Shown here: positions 45,003 through 53,553 of the stretch, piece after piece
Position numbering within the stretch: the stretch's first letter is position 1
How the letters are laid out: each line of letters begins with the position of its first letter
From: Bacteroidales bacterium UBA5833
GTDB taxonomy: Bacteria; Bacteroidota; Bacteroidia; Bacteroidales; Lentimicrobiaceae
DNA: 64,000 nucleotides
Reading direction: 5' to 3'
Assembly (NCBI GenBank): GCA_002433025.1
Contig: DJGZ01000013.1
Coordinates: forward strand, 36,473 to 100,472
The notes under the pieces: generated by a model
Told to the model about the DNA's origin: nothing
Seen by the model: the letters and a program-made list of their open reading frames with translations, nothing else
The model's database searches: none
Made by a program: the position numbers and the translations under genes

Positions 45003-46511
45003 TTATTGGAATCTGAAATTGCGGATATAGAAAACGCCCTCATCCGTATGTCCTCCTCCGCCCAGCGATATGGCAAAGAAGTCAAGGTCTGTTCTGCTGC
45101 CAGGGGTATAAACACCCATGCCCGGGCCGCTGGTTGGTTCATTCAGGTTAAATGTATAGGTAACCCACTGATCCATTACAGTTGCCTCGGCATCATATTG
45201 CAGATGACCTGTCCACCATTGCTGGGTTTGACTGGCTTCGCCGATAATAATTGCAATGGTTTTTGTTAACGTGCCGGAATAATTGTTCGAACTGGGAACA
45301 TAAACATCGAGAGAAACTGTTGTAAAGTTATCAAACTGGATATCGTTTTCCATCTGGAACTGAAGTTCCTGATAGGTACCCCTTCTGTCATACCTGCCAA
45401 CGTTTACTCCAACGCCTGCAGGATCAGCTACGCCCATGGTAAAGGCCATACCGCCATTGGCAGCCTGACCATTGCCAGGGTAAACTCCGGCAGTATCAAG
45501 CACAACAAAACTCGTAGCAGTCTCAAAAGAATTCCACATTTCAGTGGGTGTTGCATTGGGAAGGTCCTCTCCGTAAGGAGGCTCTTCGCTTACTACTTCC
45601 GGCTCAAGCGCTGGGTTCGAATAGCTTGCATAGGTAGCATCCCAATAAACTCCGTCATAGGTGAATGAAATAGTCATTAAATCGTAGCCTGTTCTTTGTT
45701 CAATCACAGCCTTGAATTTTTTGGAAGCTTCGGGAACAATTGATTCTCCTGAGGTGCCAAGCTGGGGTAGCCCCATCCATGCACCATTTCCGGTAAGCGT
45801 AATTTCATTGGTTGCCGGAGTGTAAGTGTATGCGTGTGTTCCGCTGAGCCATGCACTGACATTCACCCCGTCTTTGTTGATCATATTGGCAGGGATTGCA
45901 TCAAAGCATACTTCGTTATTGGCAGTCCCGCTGAAAACTGCAGTTTCGCCCCAGAAAGATCCTTTATCGTCGAATATAAAAGAACCGGTGCGTGTGAAAG
46001 TAAACTCATGATAATACACGCATGGCCGTGCACCGGAATTTTCGAGTGCAAACCAAGAACGTGCGTTTGCTGCGTCAGGGCCAACGCCCAGGCTGGTACC
46101 TTCCCTGAATAGTCTCCATGTCTTGGAGGTTTCACCGGCGAGCAGGGTCAGAGCCGAATTCGGATCTTTAATCTCAATGGTCTGACTGTAATTCGCCGAT
46201 ACATTTGCCGAATTCTTCGCCGTCAGCACAACTGTGAAGGTTCCGGCTGAAGCATAAGTATGCACCGGGTTTGCTTCTGCGGATGTTCCACCATCTCCAA
46301 AGTTCCATTCATAGGTAGTGGCATTCTGGGAATAATTGGTAAATGTAACTTTTAAAAAATCAGTCTGATCGATTGCAAACTGAAAACTGGCAATCGGATT
46401 CTTTGGGTCGTCCTCATCCTTATCGTCTTTGCATGAAGTCATGGCGGCAAGAGAGAAGATTCCTGCGAGGAGCAGAAACATAGAGCTCCATCTTGAAAAT
46501 TTGTTTTTCAT
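45003..46511 (-). CDS. PKD-domain surface glycan-binding lipoprotein
   Basis: 502 residues. Lipobox MTSC (Cys27) followed by KDDKDEDD, a strong surface-export signal. One PKD domain (about 35-115; TTYEWNFGDGGTSAEANPVHTYASAG). Then a central region (about 120-310) of a lipocalin-like beta type (TWRLFREGTSLGVGPDAANA, ITLTGNGAWMGLPQLG), and a C-terminal beta-sandwich (about 325-500; QFQMENDIQFDNFTTVSLDVYVPS) that looks like a carbohydrate-binding module. No catalytic motif. As the first structural gene of the PUL, it is the likely laminarin-capturing surface protein. Confidence 0.85.
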   Translation of the reverse strand: MKNKFSRWSSMFLLLAGIFSLAAMTSCKDDKDEDDPKNPIASFQFAIDQTDFLKVTFTNYSQNATTYEWNFGDGGTSAEANPVHTYASAGTFTVVLTAKNSANVSANYSQTIEIKDPNSALTLLAGETSKTWRLFREGTSLGVGPDAANARSWFALENSGARPCVYYHEFTFTRTGSFIFDDKGSFWGETAVFSGTANNEVCFDAIPANMINKDGVNVSAWLSGTHAYTYTPATNEITLTGNGAWMGLPQLGTSGESIVPEASKKFKAVIEQRTGYDLMTISFTYDGVYWDATYASYSNPALEPEVVSEEPPYGEDLPNATPTEMWNSFETATSFVVLDTAGVYPGNGQAANGGMAFTMGVADPAGVGVNVGRYDRRGTYQELQFQMENDIQFDNFTTVSLDVYVPSSNNYSGTLTKTIAIIIGEASQTQQWWTGHLQYDAEATVMDQWVTYTFNLNEPTSGPGMGVYTPGSRTDLDFFAISLGGGGHTDEGVFYIRNFRFQ

Positions 46512-46677
46512 TTGGTGTGTGTTTGATTAGGTTTAATTGATTTGTTGGTTGATGTGATTAATAAATTAAAGTCAAAAAAGATCTTAAGTCAGAATATTTA
46601 TGCTGTTGTTCCTGTATAATAAAGCGTGGAAACAATGAAACCAGCATGTTATAACCAGAGTAATTGAATTGGCAGCA

Positions 46678-46685
46678 CAAATATA
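46678..46685 (-). promoter_or_regulatory. -7 box of the PUL operon promoter
   Basis: TATATTTG on the minus strand, about 167 bp before the start codon of the PKD lipoprotein. No -33 element at normal spacing, as expected for a promoter that depends on an activator. Confidence 0.5.
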
Positions 46686-46727
46686 ACTGAAGGGCCCCCC
46701 TTTGTCCACTATTTGCCTTCATCAATA

Positions 46728-46910
46728 CCTCATCAGTTGTTATGAGGCACTACATCATTACTACAGCATAATAAATCAAAAACATTGACAAACAATAAAA
46801 TAGAAACATGAAATTTGTATTAAGACACTCATCAGATTTTACAGATCGACTTTGAAATGCCGGAAACCGGACCCACTGCTGAGTGTATATACCGGGAATG
46901 TCCTCATCAG
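46728..46910. promoter_or_regulatory. candidate activator sites upstream of the PUL
   Basis: CTCATCAG occurs at 46729-46736, 46828-46835 and 46903-46910. The copy nearest the promoter is part of an inverted repeat, CCTCAT-N8-ATGAGG (46728-46747), centred about 66 bp before the predicted transcription start. Inferred binding sites of the regulator encoded at 47049-50003. Confidence 0.45.
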
Positions 46911-47048
46911 AATAATTTCCGGCAATGGCAGGCTAACTATTGATTATTCCGGGATAGAACAGAATTCATATTCCGGGCTCCGTAGGGGGGGGTAATTGTT
47001 GAAGGCTCGTGTGATCAGACTGAATACGAACATGCCTGACTGCAGGTT

Positions 47049-50003
47049 TCAGAATGACATGATAAAGTCAGTAAGATTCATGTTGTGCTGGATATCAAGT
47101 TTCTTGCGGAGGCGATAACGGCTGATTTCCAGTCCTCTGACAGATATGTTCATCAGGGGGGCAATTTCTTTGCTTGAGAGGTTCATTCTCAGGTAAGCGC
47201 AAAGCCTCAGTTCTTTAGGGGTAAGTGAAGGGTAGGCATTTTTCAGTCTGGAGATAAAGTCCTGATGTACTTCATCAAAATAAGTGTTAAAAGCTTCGAG
47301 GTGCTGTTCATTTTTGATTTCCCTGTTAATTTTTCTGATAAGCTGAGAAATCTGATGCTTCAGGTCATGTCCGGGCTGCGGATGCAGGAGGGTGGTCAGG
47401 TTTTCTTTCAGGTGAGAAAGAATTTTGTTTTTATGCAGGAGGTTAAGCGTGGCATTAGCCAGCTCTTTGGTCTTATGGTTCATCTCGTTCTGGAGCGCTT
47501 CATTTCTGAGGTGTACAATTTCCTTTTCTTTAATCAGGGATTGTTCCCTGAATACAAGCGCCTGCGCTTCGAGATCTTTTTCACGTTTGAGGATTTCGCT
47601 GAGGCGGGCTTTTTCGATACGCCTCCTCAGGAATATAATGTTACCGGTGAGGATAAGCAGCAATAAAATGGTATAAATCAGTTTGGCCGTGAATGACCGG
47701 TGAAAGGGTGGCCTGATGGTGAAACTGAATTTTACCGGTTCGCTTTCTGCATCAAAGGCATTGATTGATTTGAGTTCAAATGTATATTCACCCTCCTTCA
47801 GGTTTGTATATTCTTTGAACCCCTGCCTGCTCCAATTTGACCAGTCATTGTCGAATCCGCTGAGGCGGTAAGAGAACAGTGTACCTTCCGGAAATTCAAA
47901 AGAAGGAGAAGAAAACCTGAAACTTGCTGAATTATAGCGGAAAGGGACTGAAGCACCCCGGCTGTCTTTCCATGACTTTTGATTGTCAATCAGCGGATCG
48001 GTAATGGCAAGTGCGGAATCCTTGCTGATAAACCTGATACTCCGGATATAAGCCGGATCGCTTCCTCTTTTCCTGAACTCGTTAAACCGCGGCGAAAAAT
48101 GAATAAGGCCGTTTTGTGATCCGATATAAATATTCCCCTGGTTGTGGATAAACAGGTGTTCGAATGAAGGGAGCAGCATGCTGTTCAATCTGAAAAAAGG
48201 GGCTTGTTCTGCAAGATATTTACCCCGCTCGGTCTCCCTGATTACGCCCATACGGGTATGGGTAAAGAACCAGAAATTTCCGCTGTTGTCCCTGGTTATT
48301 TTGTCGATGTAAGGAAAACCGCCAAAAATTTCGGCATATTTCGGATTTTTATAAAAGACATCCCCCTTGCTGTCGTACCTGAATAATCCGGCGCTGGTGG
48401 AAATATTCAGTTCATTGTCAATCTTATGTATATTGTAAGGGAGATCCGGGGGCAACCCTTTCGACGATTTGTAAAGGGTTACGGATTCGGCCCTGCTCAG
48501 GTCATTGCTCAGGGCGATATGAAAGATTCCCCGGTAACCATGCGACATCCATATGGTATTATCCTCGTCCTGGAGAATGGTTCTGCTCGATTCTTTAAAG
48601 CCTTTCACTTCGTAAGCATACGACCATGCTCCGGCTTTTCTTGTAAATACAGCCAGGCCATTGTATGTTCCTGCGATCAGGGTATCGCTGGTTTCGCGGT
48701 GCCGGATAAAGGTCCAGTATCCGGGGATATCTGAGATTTTTACGGCTTTTTCACCGTTCACCTGAAAGCAGCCTGTATTATGCCCGCAAAGTAATTGCTC
48801 ATCGAACACCTGAAGGCTCCATACCTGTCCTTCCGTGCCCGGAATCAGCGTAAATTTCCCGCCATCTTCATCTGAATTTCTGATATTGGAAAGTTCAGTG
48901 AAGAACAAACCCTGGTTTGTCCCGGCATAAAGCCTGCCGTCATGCACAATGGAGGTATAGGATGCTTCAAGATTGTAATTGAAATCGAATATCGACAACG
49001 GGGAATTTATTTCTGCATAATCAATCCCGTTGTCGAGTCCCATCCACAGGTTGTAGTGCCTGTCTTCGAACAGACATAATATAGTATTGTTCTGTAAGCC
49101 TTTTGAACGGTTAATGTGCTGATAGATTCTTCCGTTCCTGTCGGTAATAAAAAGACCGTTCTGAACGGTTCCGAAGGCATAAAAGTTTTCGGAAAGGGCT
49201 ATTCCACTGAAAAGCTCGTAAATTTTCAACTTGTTATTCACAGGCGAAGGCCAGGCCTCGAGGGTTTTATTTTTCAATATGTAAAGGCCTTCGGTGGAGG
49301 TACCCAGCAGCAGTTCATCTGCCCCTCTGTAAAGCAGGCTCCTGACTTCTGTTCGTTGAAACAAAGGGTCGTTGAAAACCGGTTCAAGTCCGCGTGCACT
49401 CAGCCGGTGCAACCCCTTCTTCCTGTCGATGATATAGGCGTTCCCGTTTACCAGAAACGACTGGGTGAAGGTCGAGAAGGGTTCAATCACTTTTATCTGA
49501 TGGTTATTGTAGACAAAGAGAAAACGGAAGGATTGAAAAACTATACCCGATGAGGTATTGTGAATTTTCCAGATCTCATCAAACGCCCTGAAATATTCCG
49601 GGATTAAATGAACAAGAGAGTTGAAATGCATTTTCCCGTCGCCTCCGGGTACGAAGTAGCCGATTTCTTCAAAGGCCCCTGCGAAAATAGTATCACCTTT
49701 TGCCAGGATCGACCGGAGAATGGTTCTTTTCGGCAATGGAAACAATTCCCAGTAACTGCCGTCAAATTCAAGCAGGCCGTCGTTGTTCCCGAAATAGAGA
49801 AAACCCTTGTCATTCTGGGCGATTGACCAGTTCTGGTTACTGGCTTTGTAAGTGTTTTTATTATAATTGTTGATAAAGGGCAGGCCCATGTCCTTGATCT
49901 GCCCCATTCCTGCCATAGTGAATAAGCCATTCAGGATAACCAGAAGCCAGAATCTGCCATATCGGCTGTTGTAATTTCGTTTTGTATTTATGTTTGATAG
50001 CAT
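47049..50003 (-). CDS. PUL regulator: beta-propeller sensor, Y_Y_Y domain, membrane helix, LuxR-type HTH
   Basis: 984 residues from MLSNINTKRNYNSRYGRFWLL; the next helix acts as signal or anchor. A periplasmic two-component-type propeller (about 40-690, repeated motifs such as GKGFLYFGNNDGLLEFDG, YNLWMGLDNGIDY and GNFWFFTHTRMGV), then a Y_Y_Y domain (FSYRLSGFDNDWSNWSRQGF). A membrane helix follows (LIYTILLLLILTGNIIFL), a cytoplasmic coiled coil (LKREKDLEAQALVFREQSL) and a C-terminal LuxR/GerE helix-turn-helix (LTPKELRLCAYLRMNLSSKEIAPLM). No kinase or receiver domain, so the signal must pass directly from the propeller to the DNA-binding domain. Likely senses glucan oligosaccharides and controls the PUL. 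Confidence 0.92.
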   Translation of the reverse strand: MLSNINTKRNYNSRYGRFWLLVILNGLFTMAGMGQIKDMGLPFINNYNKNTYKASNQNWSIAQNDKGFLYFGNNDGLLEFDGSYWELFPLPKRTILRSILAKGDTIFAGAFEEIGYFVPGGDGKMHFNSLVHLIPEYFRAFDEIWKIHNTSSGIVFQSFRFLFVYNNHQIKVIEPFSTFTQSFLVNGNAYIIDRKKGLHRLSARGLEPVFNDPLFQRTEVRSLLYRGADELLLGTSTEGLYILKNKTLEAWPSPVNNKLKIYELFSGIALSENFYAFGTVQNGLFITDRNGRIYQHINRSKGLQNNTILCLFEDRHYNLWMGLDNGIDYAEINSPLSIFDFNYNLEASYTSIVHDGRLYAGTNQGLFFTELSNIRNSDEDGGKFTLIPGTEGQVWSLQVFDEQLLCGHNTGCFQVNGEKAVKISDIPGYWTFIRHRETSDTLIAGTYNGLAVFTRKAGAWSYAYEVKGFKESSRTILQDEDNTIWMSHGYRGIFHIALSNDLSRAESVTLYKSSKGLPPDLPYNIHKIDNELNISTSAGLFRYDSKGDVFYKNPKYAEIFGGFPYIDKITRDNSGNFWFFTHTRMGVIRETERGKYLAEQAPFFRLNSMLLPSFEHLFIHNQGNIYIGSQNGLIHFSPRFNEFRKRGSDPAYIRSIRFISKDSALAITDPLIDNQKSWKDSRGASVPFRYNSASFRFSSPSFEFPEGTLFSYRLSGFDNDWSNWSRQGFKEYTNLKEGEYTFELKSINAFDAESEPVKFSFTIRPPFHRSFTAKLIYTILLLLILTGNIIFLRRRIEKARLSEILKREKDLEAQALVFREQSLIKEKEIVHLRNEALQNEMNHKTKELANATLNLLHKNKILSHLKENLTTLLHPQPGHDLKHQISQLIRKINREIKNEQHLEAFNTYFDEVHQDFISRLKNAYPSLTPKELRLCAYLRMNLSSKEIAPLMNISVRGLEISRYRLRKKLDIQHNMNLTDFIMSF

Positions 50004-50036
50004 ACTGGCCTTTGATGCGGGTTGCCTGAGGTTTAG

Positions 50037-50044
50037 CAAAAATA
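50037..50044 (-). promoter_or_regulatory. -7 box for the PUL regulator gene
   Basis: TATTTTTG on the minus strand, 34 bp before the start at 50003. The longer frame from 50069 would start upstream of it. Confidence 0.4.
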
Positions 50045-50142
50045 GCAATATTTGGTTCAACCGGAGCACAGTTTAACCCCTGAAGTCCTGTTTGCCTGAT
50101 ATATTGTTGAAAACTTGTCGGCGCCAATTCAATGCCTTTGGG

Positions 50143-50150
50143 TAAATTTG
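50143..50150 (+). promoter_or_regulatory. -7 box for the glycosyltransferase gene
   Basis: TAAATTTG, 22 bp before the start codon at 50172; argues against a start at 50115. Confidence 0.45.
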
Positions 50151-50171
50151 CCGGTCGAAATTCTGAATGTT

Positions 50172-51308
50172 ATGTTCTGGTTGCAAGGTATTCTGTCTTC
50201 TCCCTGGATTGCCCTGATATGGGTACTGTTGGCAGCCTTGCTGGTGCAATTGATTTATTACTGGTTTATTTTCAGTCGCCTTGCATTCTATAATGCCTCC
50301 AAACGACCGGTCAGTGATCAGAAACTCCCGGTTTCGGTGGTTATCTGCGCAAAAAATGAGTATCATAATCTGGTGCGTTTTCTGCCGCTGATCCTTGAAC
50401 AGGAGTATCCTGAATATGAAGTTGTCGTTGTAAATGACGCGTCAGATGACGATACCTTTTACCTCCTGCGTGAACTCAGCGACAATTACAGCCGGTTGAA
50501 TGTGGTAAACATCCATCAGAACCTGAATTTTTTTGTTGGTAAAAAGTTTCCCCTTTCGATAGGCATTCGTTCCGCCAAATACGATACCTTGTTGCTGACC
50601 GACGCCGATTGCTTCCCGTCAGGGCCTCGCTGGATTGAAAGCATGCAGTCGGTTTTTACCGGTAAAACCCGGATAGTGCTGGGTTATGGCGCCTACATTG
50701 CCCAGCCTGGTTTACTGAACAAAATGATTCGATTCGATACCCTGCACGTTGCCATGCAATATATGTCGCTGGCCCTGGCAGGGTTGCCCTATATGGGCGT
50801 AGGCCGGAACCTGGCCTATCACCGTGAATTATTCTTTAATTCCGGTGGTTTTATGAAGCATTATAAAATCACCTCGGGAGACGACGATCTGTTTATCAAT
50901 GAAGTAGCCAACCTTAAAAATACCAGGATACAACCTGCTCCTGAAGCGGTTACCTTTTCAAAGCCAAAGCAGACTTTCGGATCCTGGTTCCGGCAAAAGA
51001 AGCGCCACCTGACTACCGGAGGTTTTTACCGGCCCTCCCATAAAATTGTATTGGGGCTTTTTTCTCTTTCGCAGCTTGTTTTCTTTGGCTCACTCATCGC
51101 ACTGGCCATTCTCAAGGTCGACTGGATGCTTTTACTTGGCATGTATATTCTACGACTGATTACACAAGCGGTGATCATTAAGAAAAGTATGAACCGCCTT
51201 GGTGAAAAGAATTTTCTGCTTTTGTTTCCGTTTTTTGAAGTATTTTTGATGATGATCAACCTGCTGCTCGGTTTTACAGGGTTGTTCTCACGAAAAACAC
51301 AATGGTAG
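50172..51308 (+). CDS. membrane-anchored family 2 glycosyltransferase
   Basis: 378 residues from MFWLQGILSSPWIALIWVLL. One N-terminal membrane helix, a GT-A domain with VSVVICAKNEYHNLVRFLP, VVVNDASDDDTFYLLREL, DTLLLTDADCFPSGPRW (DxD-type metal site) and GDDDLFINEV, then QKKRHLTTGGFY in place of the usual QRxRW. Two to three helices at the C-terminus. Resembles processive polysaccharide or lipid glycosyltransferases of the COG1215 group; the acceptor is unknown. Its last 7 bases overlap the start of the sigma factor gene, a sign of coupled translation. Confidence 0.9.
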   Translation: MFWLQGILSSPWIALIWVLLAALLVQLIYYWFIFSRLAFYNASKRPVSDQKLPVSVVICAKNEYHNLVRFLPLILEQEYPEYEVVVVNDASDDDTFYLLRELSDNYSRLNVVNIHQNLNFFVGKKFPLSIGIRSAKYDTLLLTDADCFPSGPRWIESMQSVFTGKTRIVLGYGAYIAQPGLLNKMIRFDTLHVAMQYMSLALAGLPYMGVGRNLAYHRELFFNSGGFMKHYKITSGDDDLFINEVANLKNTRIQPAPEAVTFSKPKQTFGSWFRQKKRHLTTGGFYRPSHKIVLGLFSLSQLVFFGSLIALAILKVDWMLLLGMYILRLITQAVIIKKSMNRLGEKNFLLLFPFFEVFLMMINLLLGFTGLFSRKTQW

Positions 51309-51892
51309 AAAAGCGAACCCCCGGAGAGGCCTCCATCAGGGATTATCAGCTTGTTGTTCAGGCGATCAGCGGTGATCAGAAAGCCTATGCCGAACTGATG
51401 GCGCTTTATGAAGACCTGGTTTATCATGCCCTGCTCAAGCGTGTTGGAGATCCCATGGTGGCGGAAGATCTGACGATTGAGACATTTGGTAAAGCTTTCA
51501 GAAACCTTCACCGCTTTTCGCCCGATTTTGCCTTCAGTACCTGGCTTTTCAGGATTGCGATCAACCATAGCATTGATTTTCAGCGCAAACAAAAGAAGGA
51601 TCCTTGTCAACGGGAGAAAGGCAACATTCAGATAAGTCCTCCTGAGGTTGTGGATGATACCCCCGATCCTGAAGAAAACTACATCCGGGAACAACGGCTC
51701 AACCTGATGCGCGAAACGGTGGAAAAATTGAAACCGCGTTACAGGCGACTGATTGAACTCAGGTATTTTGATGAACTCTCATACGAGGAGATTGCCGCGG
51801 AACAAAATCTGCCTATAGGAACGGTAAAAGCGCAGTTATTCAGGGCAAAGGACCTTCTTTTTCAGATACTTTCCGGTTCCCGGGAATTATAG
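51302..51892 (+). CDS. ECF-type RNA polymerase sigma factor
   Basis: 196 residues. Region 2 (QKAYAELMALYEDLVYHALLKRV, then AEDLTIETFGKAFRNLHRF and FSTWLFRIAINHSIDFQRKQ) and region 4 (LKPRYRRLIELRYFDELSYEEIAAEQNLPIGTVKAQLFRAKDLL) are complete. No anti-sigma gene follows. The 7-bp overlap with the glycosyltransferase gene suggests that both belong to one envelope-related transcript. Target promoters unknown. Confidence 0.95.
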   Translation: MVEKRTPGEASIRDYQLVVQAISGDQKAYAELMALYEDLVYHALLKRVGDPMVAEDLTIETFGKAFRNLHRFSPDFAFSTWLFRIAINHSIDFQRKQKKDPCQREKGNIQISPPEVVDDTPDPEENYIREQRLNLMRETVEKLKPRYRRLIELRYFDELSYEEIAAEQNLPIGTVKAQLFRAKDLLFQILSGSREL

Positions 51893-51917
51893 GCAGCCGC
51901 CTTTACGGATTGCTTTA

Positions 51918-52847
51918 TCATATTATTAACCGGCTTTTGCTCAGGAGTTTTTCCGTCTTTTCCAGTTCGGCTTTCATCTCTTCGTATCCCAAGGCGATCA
52001 GTTCCCCCGCCCGGTGAAAATCGAAGGTATCGGCTATGTTTACCGGGATGTTCAGGATGATGTCAGGGGTTTGTCTTTCAAGCGCGTTGAGCGTAAGTTT
52101 ATGCTGCATCAGCTCGAATGAGTTGTTCACTATGGTGAAGATGCCACTCACATGCGTGCGTTCTTTTTGGTTGCCGGTCATGCTGTTCCATTTTTTATTG
52201 ATCAGCTGCCTGGTCTTTTCGATTACCGAATCCGGCCCGTTTTCATGAGGCCCGTCCTTTACAATGACCTTCTTCCCGGATACGGTATTCTCAATACGCG
52301 GGGCATTCACATTTACAGCCACCAGCATGTTGCCTTCAGGGAGGGAAACATGTTCCATGGGGAGCGGATTTACCACACCCCCGTCAACCAGCAGGGCGCC
52401 ATTTTTCAAAACGGGCATCAATACGCTTGGAATGGCACTGGATGCGCGAATGGCCGTAATCAGGTCGCCTTCCTTAAAGACTACTTCCTGATGATTGGTG
52501 ATGTCTGCAGCGACCGCGGCATATGGTATTGGCAAATCTTCAATCCGCACGTTGCCAATAAAATGTTTCATTTCACTGAAGACCTTTTCGCCTTTGATGA
52601 TGCCGGTTTTGCTCACAGCAAGGTCCATCAGCCTGATCACGTCGAGGCGGGTCAGACCGGTCATGAATTTCCGGTAATCGTTAAGGCTGCCGCACGCAAA
52701 CATTCCTCCTACCAATGCACCCATAGAGGTTCCCGCGATGGCGGTTATGCGGAATCCGGCTTCTTCAAGTGCTTCGATGGCTCCGATATGCACAAGTCCT
52801 CGGGCTCCGCCGCTCGACAATACCAGTGAAATATTTATAGGTTTCAT
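51918..52847 (-). CDS. patatin-like phospholipase
   Basis: 309 residues. Oxyanion loop SGGARGLVHIG at 12-22, nucleophile Ser41 in AGTSMGAL, and catalytic Asp155 in LVDGGVVNPLP, the complete patatin dyad. No signal peptide, so cytoplasmic or membrane-peripheral (RssA-like). The C-terminus ends in a charged helix. Third gene of a dipeptidase-PPTase-patatin unit with 4-bp spacing. Confidence 0.94.
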   Translation of the reverse strand: MKPINISLVLSSGGARGLVHIGAIEALEEAGFRITAIAGTSMGALVGGMFACGSLNDYRKFMTGLTRLDVIRLMDLAVSKTGIIKGEKVFSEMKHFIGNVRIEDLPIPYAAVAADITNHQEVVFKEGDLITAIRASSAIPSVLMPVLKNGALLVDGGVVNPLPMEHVSLPEGNMLVAVNVNAPRIENTVSGKKVIVKDGPHENGPDSVIEKTRQLINKKWNSMTGNQKERTHVSGIFTIVNNSFELMQHKLTLNALERQTPDIILNIPVNIADTFDFHRAGELIALGYEEMKAELEKTEKLLSKSRLII

Positions 52848-52851
52848 GCTG

Positions 52852-53550
52852 TCAGATTAAATCATTAATACTCAGGATTACCGGCTCATCAGCAAAATCA
52901 GGGATGCCAGAACATGCCGAGAGTTTATAGCCTTCGCGGAAAGGCCAGTTTTTAAGATAATAACGCCCGGATCCGAGGTCGTCTTCAAGGCTGAATAGCC
53001 CACGGGCATCATTTACTATCGTAAATGTTGACAGGCTGCGCGTCAGCCCCGTTCCTATGGCTTTCAAAAAGCTCTCTTTCAGCGTCCACAAGGTGAAGAA
53101 TATTTCAGCTTTTTCTTTCTCGTCAATCGCAGAGGCCAGCCAGTTTTTTTCCTTTTCCGAGAAAAACCGGTTTGCCACCCCCTCTGGCACCTTCCGCATA
53201 CGTTCCACATCCACGCCGACCGCCCCGGGCGATAAAGATACCACCACCCAGTCACCGGAATGGGAAATGTTAAAATGAATCCCCCGGAAGCCTGCCGGTT
53301 CGGGCTTGCCTTTTTCGCCGGTGGTAAAAACCATATCTTCAGGAAGCTTGCCGCAAACCCGCCTGAGCAAATGACGTGTCAATACCTCCCCGAGCAAACT
53401 GCGCTGAACATCGCGTACCTGGGCATACCTGCCGGATTTAGGGCGGCTGCCTGCCGGCACTTTTGCCAGCAACTGCTGCTGAAACTTCCCGAATTGTTCA
53501 TCGGGCAGGAGTTCAATGCCATATACTTCGGTAAGGGTCAGTACTTTCAT
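52852..53550 (-). CDS. 4'-phosphopantetheinyl transferase (Sfp-like)
   Basis: 232 residues. Transfers phosphopantetheine from CoA to carrier proteins. Magnesium and catalytic residues: Asp114 and Glu116 in VGVDVERM, and Trp155, Lys158, Glu159 and Lys163 in WTLKESFLKA; NISHSGDWVVV precedes. The length is that of the Sfp group rather than the short AcpS, so it may act on secondary-metabolism or fatty-acid carriers. No synthase gene is near. Confidence 0.94.
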   Translation of the reverse strand: MKVLTLTEVYGIELLPDEQFGKFQQQLLAKVPAGSRPKSGRYAQVRDVQRSLLGEVLTRHLLRRVCGKLPEDMVFTTGEKGKPEPAGFRGIHFNISHSGDWVVVSLSPGAVGVDVERMRKVPEGVANRFFSEKEKNWLASAIDEKEKAEIFFTLWTLKESFLKAIGTGLTRSLSTFTIVNDARGLFSLEDDLGSGRYYLKNWPFREGYKLSACSGIPDFADEPVILSINDLI

Positions 53551-53553
53551 TAT

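Larger units (their letters stand above)
46512..47048. promoter_or_regulatory. 537-bp PUL control region
   Basis: No gene. It lies between the regulator's stop and the first structural gene. Contains a -7 box (46678-46685), three CTCATCAG copies and an inverted repeat. The regulator-proximal part also has ATTCCGGG twice (about 46946 and 46970). No terminator was recognised after the regulator gene. Confidence 0.6.
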
